From contig JBKDZR010000019.1 in NCBI GenBank assembly GCA_047971485.1, positions 8,034 to 72,033 on the forward strand: a stretch of 64,000 nucleotides of DNA. Direction: 5' to 3'. Below the pieces are notes generated by a model. The model was not told the origin of the DNA, searched no databases, and saw only the letters and a list, made by a program, of their open reading frames with translations. Positions 17,395-24,256 of the stretch are shown here, piece after piece (position 1 is the first letter of the stretch; the number at the start of each line of letters is the position of its first letter). The DNA comes from JBKDZR01 sp047971485. GTDB lineage: Bacteria > Pseudomonadota > Alphaproteobacteria > Rhodobacterales > Rhodobacteraceae. The position numbers and the translations under genes were made by a program.

Positions 17395-17786
17395 AGGGCG
17401 GGCTCCAACACGGTGACGGCCTGCGCCTCTTGCCCCGGCAACACGCTGAGCAAAGTAACAAGATCCTGCGCCGGCACCCCTTCGGCCACGGATATGACCA
17501 GATGGGTGTCCGCCAGATCCGCCCTTGCCCGCAGCGTGTCGGGCAAATCATCCAACGTGGTTTGCGCGCCGTTCAGCGTGGTCCCCCCGGGTGTCAGCCG
17601 CAAGAAGACCATGGCCCCGCGCGGCGCCTGCACCGCCCCGGCACCGCCCATTGCCAGCGGCAGTTCGGTATAGCGCGAGAAGGTTGACGACAGCATGAAG
17701 AACAACAGCAACAGAAAGATCACGTCGATCAGCGACGTGACCTGCAACCTGCGACGGCGGCGGGCAACCCTAACCGGCATGGGCAT
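17391..17786 (-). CDS. exbD: ExbD/TolR-family biopolymer transport protein
   Basis: About 131 residues. A basic cytoplasmic N-terminus (RVARRRRRLQ) is followed by one membrane helix with the family motif SLIDVIFLLLLFFML, which contains the proton-conducting aspartate, then a periplasmic alpha/beta domain. Part of the ExbB-ExbD-TonB motor. I take ATG 17786, which overlaps exbB by 17 bases. A second ATG at 17780 and a TTG at 17819 are alternatives, and no start has a clear Shine-Dalgarno. Its last four bases overlap the second exbD (ATGA). Confidence 0.88.
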   Translation of the reverse strand: MPMPVRVARRRRRLQVTSLIDVIFLLLLFFMLSSTFSRYTELPLAMGGAGAVQAPRGAMVFLRLTPGGTTLNGAQTTLDDLPDTLRARADLADTHLVISVAEGVPAQDLVTLLSVLPGQEAQAVTVLEPAL

Positions 17787-18459
17787 GCTGCGCGGCAGGC
17801 GCAGGCGTAACGGGCGCAACCTTCATCGCCGGGGGCAGCGGACAGAGCAAGCGGTTCAGCGCCAGATCGGCCAGCGCCCGTTCGCGGGCAACGCGCGATT
17901 CGAACCAGCTGAGGACCAGCGCCGCCGGCATCGCCACGGCCAGACCGGCAGCAGTGGTCATCAATGCCACCCAGATCCCGCCCGCCAGCAGCGACGGATC
18001 AACGGAACTGCCTGCCTCTTGCAGGGCGCGAAAGGCCTCGATCATTCCCAGAACCGTGCCGAACAACCCCAGCAGCGGCGAAACCTGGGCGATATTGTCA
18101 AGCAACCGGAACTTGCGCTCCAGCCGGTCAAGGCGCGCGCTTGCCTCGGCCTCAAAGCGGGCGCGCAGGTCCGGATCGCTGCGGTCGTCGCGTGCCAGCG
18201 CCCCAAGCAAAACCGGTGCCAGATAGGACCGCGACGCACGCAGCCTGGTCCGCGCCAACGGCGTGTCCCCGGTATCGGTGGCATCCAGCGCAGCCAGGAT
18301 AGCCGCATGCCGCCCCACACCAAGACGCGCATAATCGGCCAGTTTCAGCAAGATCACGGCCAACGCGATCACAGACAGGCCCAGCAACAATGCGACAACC
18401 GCGCCACCCAGCTCAACAACCCCCTGCAAACGGCCGAGCGCAAGCATCATGATGTCCAT
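17770..18459 (-). CDS. exbB: ExbB/TolQ/MotA-family proton channel protein
   Basis: A 229-residue inner-membrane protein with three membrane segments (about residues 13-37, 120-142 and 158-180). The family signature runs NIAQVSPLLGLFGTVLGMIEAF, with a later LMTTAAGLAVAMPAALV segment. It forms the pentameric ring around ExbD that powers TonB. ATG 18459 has GGAG eight bases upstream and overlaps the preceding stop by one base (TGATG). Gene order exported protein-exbB-exbD-exbD-tonB on one strand indicates a single operon. Confidence 0.92.
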   Translation of the reverse strand: MDIMMLALGRLQGVVELGGAVVALLLGLSVIALAVILLKLADYARLGVGRHAAILAALDATDTGDTPLARTRLRASRSYLAPVLLGALARDDRSDPDLRARFEAEASARLDRLERKFRLLDNIAQVSPLLGLFGTVLGMIEAFRALQEAGSSVDPSLLAGGIWVALMTTAAGLAVAMPAALVLSWFESRVARERALADLALNRLLCPLPPAMKVAPVTPAPAAQHAHAG

Positions 18460-18887
18460 CAGTTCATCTCCACATCGGTTCGGGATGAAGGCGCAAGGGC
18501 ATGGGCACAGGCCCGTGCATCCAGCGCCGGATCGGCTGGGGCGGTACAGCTTGCCACGCCATTCAGCAAAACCTGGCCAAGCGCGTCACAGGACAGATTC
18601 TCCAAATCGAACTGCCGCACCCGCGCCTTCCCCTGTGGCAAGTCCTGCAAGTCGAACAACGTCAGCCGGTCAACCATGCCTGCCCGGGTAATCAGAACCG
18701 CCTCAAGCACGACACTGGACAGATCCTGCCCCATTCCGTTCGCGACCATCAGCGTGATGCGGCAGGCGTTGTCTGCTTGCGTGACACGGTTAAGTTCAAC
18801 CCCCAGACGCAGGGCCGGCGTCTCTTGCGCGGCGGCGGTAGCGGCAATGAGTGTGCTGATCAGGGCAGAAGTGACAAGACGGATCAT
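18459..18887 (-). CDS. Exported small protein, first gene of the tonB operon
   Basis: A 142-residue protein with a Sec signal peptide (about residues 1-20, ending TAAAQE) and a mainly beta-strand mature part holding two or more cysteines (around NACRI, LSCDAL and SCTAP). I do not recognise a characterised family. The fixed position next to exbB suggests an accessory periplasmic role in iron or siderophore uptake, which is inference. ATG 18887 is preferred to the longer reading from 18914, because it begins the signal peptide and follows an AAGAGC. Confidence 0.75.
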   Translation of the reverse strand: MIRLVTSALISTLIAATAAAQETPALRLGVELNRVTQADNACRITLMVANGMGQDLSSVVLEAVLITRAGMVDRLTLFDLQDLPQGKARVRQFDLENLSCDALGQVLLNGVASCTAPADPALDARACAHALAPSSRTDVEMN

Positions 18888-19004
18888 CCAAAGCTCTTTT
18901 CGCAGCCACCGCAATCGCGATGGTCAGATCAACCATTGGGTTACACTGTGTTTGCGGGCAAAAAGCTGGCTTGGCCCACGACGTATGCCGTGGTCAGGCC
19001 GTCC

Positions 19005-19031
19005 CTATCAAATTCTGATAGTAAAGGTCAA
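19005..19031 (-). promoter_or_regulatory. Possible promoter and operator of the tonB operon
   Basis: On the minus strand a TTGACC (-35-like, 19031-19026) is followed by the inverted repeat CTATCA-N5-TGATAG (19005-19021), about 118 bases before the first gene. The repeat would overlap the promoter spacer and so could be a repressor site. The -10 match is poor, and the repeat does not fit the TGA-N9-TCA iron-Rhodo box. Confidence 0.35.
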
Positions 19032-19098
19032 GAATTTTGTCACGCGGATGGGGCGCACCAGATTGCTGAAGCCAGATTAAGCTATGGCAAATGAAAAT

Positions 19099-19126
19099 GG
19101 GGTCCCGGCCACCACGCCGGAACCCC
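19099..19126 (-). terminator. Terminator-like hairpin downstream of the DUF2853 gene
   Basis: GGGGTTCCGGC and GCCGGGACCCC form an 11-bp stem on the minus strand with one mismatch and a 6-base loop. ATTTTCATTTG follows. This suits a Rho-independent terminator ending the DUF2853 transcript before the tonB promoter. Confidence 0.5.
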
Positions 19127-19231
19127 TTCACCCCACGTGCTTTCGCACCACACGTGTTCGTATTCAGGTTCCGGCCATCCTGGCCAGATGACTGTACCTA
19201 ACACTGTAACACGCGGAAATCAAACGAAGAG

Positions 19232-19249
19232 TGGCTAAAGCTTTAGCCA
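19232..19249. repeat. 18-bp perfect palindrome
   Basis: TGGCTAAAGCTTTAGCCA, with no spacer, 23 bases past the DUF2853 stop. With no loop it is an awkward terminator. It looks more like a dimeric-protein binding site, but no regulator can be named. Confidence 0.5.
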
Positions 19250-19271
19250 ATTTCGATCAGGTCCGATCTTC

Positions 19272-19613
19272 TCAGGCGTAGACCGATTCCTTGCCGAACT
19301 GCTTGACCAGCAGATAATAAACCACGGCCCGATGCTTGCGTGGGTTCGACCGGCCATAGGTCTCCAATGCCTTGTCGATCGCCTCCATCAGCGCCGGCCC
19401 CTCAGCCAAGCCCAACTTCTTGATCAGAAAATTGTTTTTAACGGTTTCCAGTTCGGATTTGTCGCTGCCTGCAATAAACCCGCTATCGGCATTGTAAATC
19501 GACGGGCCCAAACCAACCGTCACCTTGGTCAACAGATCCAAGTCCGCCGTTACACCGCATTTTTCTTTTAGTTCAGTGACATAGGTTTCGATCAATGCGT
19601 CACGCTTGCTCAT
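19272..19613 (-). CDS. DUF2853-family protein
   Basis: A 113-residue, charged, mainly helical cytoplasmic protein. The segments ALIETYVTELKEKCGV and YGRSNPRKHRAVVYYLLVKQFG match my recollection of the DUF2853 family, which has a solved structure in some members but no assigned function. ATG 19613 has AAGGAG six bases upstream, so the longer reading to 19838 is rejected. It stands alone between the sugar-transferase pair and the tonB operon. Confidence 0.85.
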   Translation of the reverse strand: MSKRDALIETYVTELKEKCGVTADLDLLTKVTVGLGPSIYNADSGFIAGSDKSELETVKNNFLIKKLGLAEGPALMEAIDKALETYGRSNPRKHRAVVYYLLVKQFGKESVYA

Positions 19614-19926
19614 ACTGCACTCCTTGTCCGTTGCATGCCAAACCGATGGACCCGGCACCGCGAACAAACCACGCCACACCCGGAACAGGAAGGAAAATGT
19701 CAAAACAAAACAAATGCAGTGGATAGCAGGCCCACCTACCCCTGCGGCCCTGGCGCAGCAACTGTCACCGACACGCAACGGCAACCTCCGCCGCCGAGAC
19801 CAAGGCACATGTCTACGCGGCCTTGGAAAATGAACCAAGAGCCACCTACAAAATCAGCCTCGGGCAACCCGGTACGGTTCAGTGTGCCGCGCATACCCTG
19901 CGCAGCACGCCAAGTGAAAAGCTCGC
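19614..19926. other. Intergenic region between DUF2853 and the transferase pair
   Basis: About 313 bp. Beyond the stem-loop at 19884-19908 and presumably the DUF2853 promoter I see no conserved element or gene. The short open frames on either strand lack ribosome-binding sites. Confidence 0.5.
19884..19908 (-). terminator. 3' stem-loop of the transferase pair
   Basis: On the minus strand GTGCTGCGCA and TGCGCGGCAC pair over 10 bp (one G-U) around a GGGTA loop, 18 bases after the stop at 19927. No T-run follows, so it may be a Rho-dependent or mRNA-end hairpin. Confidence 0.5.
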
Positions 19927-21780
19927 TTAAGCAGATTTTTGCGTAAAAGCACGCTCGACCCAAGCAGAAACTGAAGCCTCGTCAAGGTCACGCCGAACCT
20001 GTTGGTTCTTCACGCTCCAGAATTCGACCTCGGTCTGGGCATGTCGCAAAAGTTCCTTGTACACATCCGGCAACGCCATTTTCCGAGAAACCAGATGAAT
20101 CTCCCAGGGCGTTTTGTTTTTGGATGCCGTCAGCTTGATTTTCTCAGTGATTTCATTGCAAATCAGCAGGATAACCGGATCCCGCCCCCCAGGACGCAGG
20201 CCATCAAGTGCAACGTCAATATGTTCGTCGTTCTCAAGCGACAACAGCACCACAGGACAAGCATTCTGTCCTGTCGCCAAAGAAAGGGGAAGAAGGGGTC
20301 GTAGAACGGTGTTTTGCATTTGAGAGGTGTCGAATGTGCTGCCCGTCTCCGTTGTCGACTCTTCCCAGATCGTAGGACGATCGACATTCAGGGGCACAAG
20401 CCAAGCACTACGACGCGGCACACAATAACGCGGGATATCGTGCTCTTCTGCATATTTGGTCAGCCAGATGTCAGCCATGTTGCGATGCGCAAAATCTGTC
20501 AGCTTCATGCACACGGTGCTTGAATGGAACGCACAGGCCGATGTGGCCGGCACATGGATGCGCCGACGACGAACAAGTTCATGAGCGAAATGGATAACAT
20601 TACGCGCATTTTTACCGTAGTAGCTGTCCATCGGTTGCACCAAGACAGAGCCATGCACGCAGACGATGCCACGCCCATTGGTCTGGGCAAGCTCCTGAAC
20701 CATGCGCTCGGTGAAGTCGACCGGATAGATCATGTCGTCATCACATGTCAGGTAAACCGCTTCCTTGACCTGCTCGAGCCCCCAGAACTTGCCCGCGTCG
20801 CCGTATTGGGTGCCCTCCGGATCGATATGGCAGTGGATCTTGTCAAACCGCGTCAGGAATTCGGGCACTTCGGTAAAGCCATTAAGGTAAACGAACAGGC
20901 CGTCAACCTGGGGCAACAATGACATCACAGCCGCCCGCATCGCAGTTTCATTCCCGGCAACGGTAGCCATGCCCGCATAGATGCCAGTCGTCCTGGGAAG
21001 TGTTTCGCGCACCGTAGCCAGCAGGTTTTCCGTCATGGGTTTGGCCTGATCCAAACACTCCACGCTTTTCTGGAACAGATAGGTCGGCGTGTCGTTATAT
21101 CTGCGGACCTTGCGATAGCCATGGATCCGCAGCAGCGCCTCGATCGCGGCGAGCTCTTCCAACGTGGCCGCCTCGGCAATCACGATGGGATGGCAGCGCG
21201 ACAGCACAGATTCGGCGCCGCGCAGAACCTCGGCCTCCATGCCTTCGACATCGATCTTGAGCAGATCCACATGCCGGTCCCCGATCACCTTATCCAAGGT
21301 GGAGATCGCGATATCCCCATCCGGGGTGGACAGAACCTGTGCCATGCCCAGATTTTGATCAGAGACATTGCGGATCGCCCCACGTCCGGTGGCGGCCCCC
21401 AGCGCAAGTTGGTTCAGCTCAACGCGGTCACCAAGCTGGTTGAGGTCAATATTGGCCTTCAGAAGGTCAAAAGCCACCGGATTGGGTTCAATGCTGATAA
21501 CCTTGGCCTCGGCGATCATCGCGAAAAAGAGGCTATGGTTGCCGATATTTGCACCGATATCCACAATAGTGGGGTTTTCCGGAAGAAGGGCCGTCAGTTC
21601 GATCAGCATTTTCTGTTCATAGAACTTGCCACTTTGGCGCACGATCATCTGGATATGATCGTCCTGCTTCGGCAGGTGAAATTTGATATCACGGTTAAAG
21701 GCAGTGATCGTCTTGACGTTTTGGGAAGGAACCGGCGTTGCACCAGTATTCGCGGTTGCAGAAGGGGTCATGATGCTCAT
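19927..21780 (-). CDS. Fusion protein: FkbM-family methyltransferase + glycosyltransferase-like domain
   Basis: A 617-residue soluble protein in two parts. Residues 45-240 form an FkbM methyltransferase, with SAM motif I in VDIGANIGNHSLF (73-85), acidic loop SIEPN (96-100) and the family's LLKIDVEGMEAEVLRGAE (173-190). Residues 265-470 look like a glycosyltransferase that handles a nucleotide sugar: GIYAGMATVAGNETAMRAAV opens it, and CDDDMIYP (346-353) resembles a DxD metal site. A further 120 residues at the C-terminus are unassigned. It follows the partner gene by six bases, with AGGAG nine bases before ATG 21780. Probable role in building or O-methylating a surface glycan; substrates unknown. 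Confidence 0.85.
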   Translation of the reverse strand: MSIMTPSATANTGATPVPSQNVKTITAFNRDIKFHLPKQDDHIQMIVRQSGKFYEQKMLIELTALLPENPTIVDIGANIGNHSLFFAMIAEAKVISIEPNPVAFDLLKANIDLNQLGDRVELNQLALGAATGRGAIRNVSDQNLGMAQVLSTPDGDIAISTLDKVIGDRHVDLLKIDVEGMEAEVLRGAESVLSRCHPIVIAEAATLEELAAIEALLRIHGYRKVRRYNDTPTYLFQKSVECLDQAKPMTENLLATVRETLPRTTGIYAGMATVAGNETAMRAAVMSLLPQVDGLFVYLNGFTEVPEFLTRFDKIHCHIDPEGTQYGDAGKFWGLEQVKEAVYLTCDDDMIYPVDFTERMVQELAQTNGRGIVCVHGSVLVQPMDSYYGKNARNVIHFAHELVRRRRIHVPATSACAFHSSTVCMKLTDFAHRNMADIWLTKYAEEHDIPRYCVPRRSAWLVPLNVDRPTIWEESTTETGSTFDTSQMQNTVLRPLLPLSLATGQNACPVVLLSLENDEHIDVALDGLRPGGRDPVILLICNEITEKIKLTASKNKTPWEIHLVSRKMALPDVYKELLRHAQTEVEFWSVKNQQVRRDLDEASVSAWVERAFTQKSA

Positions 21781-21786
21781 GTTCGG

Positions 21787-23241
21787 TTACTCCTGAGAGG
21801 CCAGAGAAGCGACAAAGCCGGTTCCACCAAGTCCGCCAAGGCAATAATTCACGCCAGATGTCAGGTGTGAAAGTTTCTGTATCGCAGTTTGCGCGAAGGT
21901 GCTGTCAGTGGACAATACGCAATAGCGGAAGCCATCTGCTGCAAGATGTTCCGATATGGCAGGCAATGTGGTGACGGACAGGCCTTCTTCATCCACTTCA
22001 GCCCGTGGATCGATCACAACGACAGAGAAGGCAGCACCATCCTGCAACTCCGAGCAGGAAAGCGACGCATATTGCTTATCGCCCATAGACACCGTGGAGA
22101 CCCTGCCTTGCATAATCTCGACTTGCTGCGCCAACCCGACCAGCGCAAGGCGCGCGCGCAAGTCATCGGGGCCCTGTGTCGGGTCCACCAGACAGGTCAT
22201 GCGCCGGCCAGGAAGTGCAGACACCATTGCAGCCAGGGCAAGGGCCGTATCGGGGCTGCCCAGGTACAGAATATCGCCTTCCTGCTGTTCGATTTGCGCG
22301 GCCAAAGACCAGGCCTGCAAGGGACTTAGCCCGGTGCCGGACGCCATGGACTGCGCGGTCAGAAGCGCGGGGAAGCGTGCAACCAGAAGATCCGCAGCCT
22401 TGATATCCCACGTGGCCGTCATGCCAACACTCTGATGGGTCTGGGACGATACAGGGGCCGCGGGGCGTTTATTCCGGGCTTTTGGGACCAGAGGCAAAGG
22501 GGGCTTTTCCCTGATTTCCTTGGCGTTTTTCAACTGCACCTGAGAGGTCAGTTCATTCACCCTGGGCGTGCTGTTGTGCAGCGAAAGCGGATTGGCGCTA
22601 GTATAGCGGTAGGACAGGGACGGAATGAACAGATAGTTCCGGGTCTGATCCAGAATCGGAATGGCGAGCGCCACATCGCAGGCGCCCATAAACCATGCCC
22701 CGGTGCTGTCCTTGAAATAGCTTTCAGGAACGTTCGGCAGCAGGGAGGCCCGGAAGCTGAAGAAGTGACTGCTTACCCAGCGCTGCTCGCGCGGAGACAG
22801 CCTTGGGTCCAGCGCGGCATTCGACCCCTGTTTCCCCGTATCCGTAAAATAGTTGGTCCAAACGGCATCTTTTCCATCTGCATAGCATTGGGCCATCGCC
22901 CGCAGGACGCTGGCATCCGCCAATTGATCATCGGCATCGAGAACGGCAATAAATTCCGCCCTATGCGCGCGCGGGCAAAGATGTTCCCATGTATTTCTGG
23001 ATTTTCCGTAATGCGACGGGTTCCGGATATATTCGTGCCGCCCGGGGAAAAGGTCTTGCAAATAACGCCGGGCAATGTCCCCAGTCTGATCTTCTGAAGC
23101 ATCGTCGATATAGAGAATGAAGAGATCATCCATCGTCTGACGCGACACGCTTCTGAGCGCTTCCGCTGCATACATCTCGCAGTTGCGGGCCGTCATGAAA
23201 ATGAGGGCGGTTGCGGCCTTTTGGTCTGTCGTGTCCAGCAT
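21787..23241 (-). CDS. Family 2 glycosyltransferase with C-terminal Rossmann/methyltransferase-like domain
   Basis: A 484-residue protein. The N-terminal 240 residues are a GT-A family 2 glycosyltransferase: ALRSVSRQTMDDLFILYIDDASED (about 28-51) and AVLDADDQLAD (99-109) give the nucleotide-sugar and DxD sites. After a Pro/Lys-rich linker (about 250-285), the C-terminal 190 residues resemble a class I methyltransferase fold, with GDILYLGSPDTALALAAM in the motif I position and VVVIDP later, but without a classical GxGxG. ATG 23241 has GAGG five bases upstream, so the TTG at 23307 is rejected. Co-transcribed with the FkbM fusion gene. DNA here is visibly poorer in GC than the flanks. Confidence 0.82.
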   Translation of the reverse strand: MLDTTDQKAATALIFMTARNCEMYAAEALRSVSRQTMDDLFILYIDDASEDQTGDIARRYLQDLFPGRHEYIRNPSHYGKSRNTWEHLCPRAHRAEFIAVLDADDQLADASVLRAMAQCYADGKDAVWTNYFTDTGKQGSNAALDPRLSPREQRWVSSHFFSFRASLLPNVPESYFKDSTGAWFMGACDVALAIPILDQTRNYLFIPSLSYRYTSANPLSLHNSTPRVNELTSQVQLKNAKEIREKPPLPLVPKARNKRPAAPVSSQTHQSVGMTATWDIKAADLLVARFPALLTAQSMASGTGLSPLQAWSLAAQIEQQEGDILYLGSPDTALALAAMVSALPGRRMTCLVDPTQGPDDLRARLALVGLAQQVEIMQGRVSTVSMGDKQYASLSCSELQDGAAFSVVVIDPRAEVDEEGLSVTTLPAISEHLAADGFRYCVLSTDSTFAQTAIQKLSHLTSGVNYCLGGLGGTGFVASLASQE

Positions 23242-23501
23242 GTAATCCTCAAAAAGCTCTCTGCCCGGAACGTTCCGGTACGGATCGAACGCCCCCCCGA
23301 AGCCCAAATTCCGGAATCAAGGGGCTGTTCTCTTTTCGGTCCTAACCGCAGGCTGGTTACAGGCCGGTTAACCCTGTATTTTGGGCGGTTTCCGGCCCGA
23401 TACATCCAAGCCCAGCTGCTCACCCCTGCGTGACTGGTCCGGCTTGTGATTGCGCACCACCCCCGATCACGGCACACTGGGGCAACCGCAGGAGCCCCGC
23501 C

Positions 23502-24173
23502 ATGACCTTTCCATCCCGCCTGAGCGCCCCCATCAGACACGCCGCCCGAGGCCTGGCCCTGGCCGCCACCCTGCTGGCCCACAGCGCCACGGCACAAACC
23601 AAAGAACGCACGGCCGTGCTGGCTGGCGGCTGCTTCTGGTGTGTCGAAGCCGATTTCGAGGGCGTTCCCGGCGTGTCACAGGTCATTTCCGGCTTTGCCG
23701 GCGGCCATGTCGCCGATCCCAGTTACAAGCAGGTCGTACGTGGCGGCACCGGCCATCTGGAGGTGGTGGAGATTCACTATGATCCCGCCCAGATCAGCTA
23801 TGACCGGCTGATCCACCTGTTCCTCCGTTCGATCGACCCGCTGGATGCGGGCGGCCAGTTCTGTGATCGGGGCGAGAGCTATGCGCCAGCCATCTTTACC
23901 GCTACCCCTGCGGAACGTCAGGTGGCCCAGGCCGCGCTGGCCCAGGCCGAAGCCGAGCTTGGCAAGGCACCACAGGTTCCCCTGCGCGATGCCGCCCCGT
24001 TCTACCCTGCCGAAGCCTACCACCAGGATTACTACAAGCAGGACGAACTGATCATGACCCGCTTTGGCCCGATCTCGAAGGCCTCGGCCTACAAGAAATA
24101 CCGCGAAGGCTGTGGCCGCGACGCACGGGTGCGGGCAGTCTGGGGCGATCAGGCGGTGTTTTCCGGCAGCTGA
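23502..24173 (+). CDS. msrA: Peptide-methionine (S)-S-oxide reductase, exported
   Basis: Repairs methionine-S-sulfoxide in proteins. The 223-residue sequence has the MsrA active site GGCFWC (nucleophile Cys 44), FAGGHVADPSYKQVV and the C-terminal YHQDYYKQ. Unusually it carries an N-terminal signal peptide (about residues 1-31, ending ATAQ), so it should act in the periplasm. Further Cys residues (about 47 and near the C-terminus, YREGCG) could resolve the sulfenic acid. ATG 23502 has GGAG eight bases upstream, so the longer reading from 23430 is rejected. Its electron donor would have to be periplasmic; none is encoded beside it. Confidence 0.92.
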   Translation: MTFPSRLSAPIRHAARGLALAATLLAHSATAQTKERTAVLAGGCFWCVEADFEGVPGVSQVISGFAGGHVADPSYKQVVRGGTGHLEVVEIHYDPAQISYDRLIHLFLRSIDPLDAGGQFCDRGESYAPAIFTATPAERQVAQAALAQAEAELGKAPQVPLRDAAPFYPAEAYHQDYYKQDELIMTRFGPISKASAYKKYREGCGRDARVRAVWGDQAVFSGS

Positions 24174-24256
24174 GGCTTTCGCGCCCATAACGCGCCTTTG
24201 GCCTTTTCCCCGCCTGCCGCCTTGCCTAATTTGCCCCGACCAACGGGGGATCAGGT

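Larger units (their letters stand above)
18888..19271. other. Intergenic region upstream of the tonB operon
   Basis: About 384 bp between the tonB operon and the DUF2853 gene, both on the minus strand. It holds a possible promoter with an inverted repeat (19005-19031), a terminator-like hairpin (19099-19126) and an 18-bp perfect palindrome (19232-19249). I see no convincing coding sequence in it. Confidence 0.6.

Noticed and set aside
19084..19191. Possible 35-residue plus-strand ORF in the tonB upstream region
   Set aside because: No ribosome-binding site and no recognisable family. It overlaps the terminator-like hairpin.
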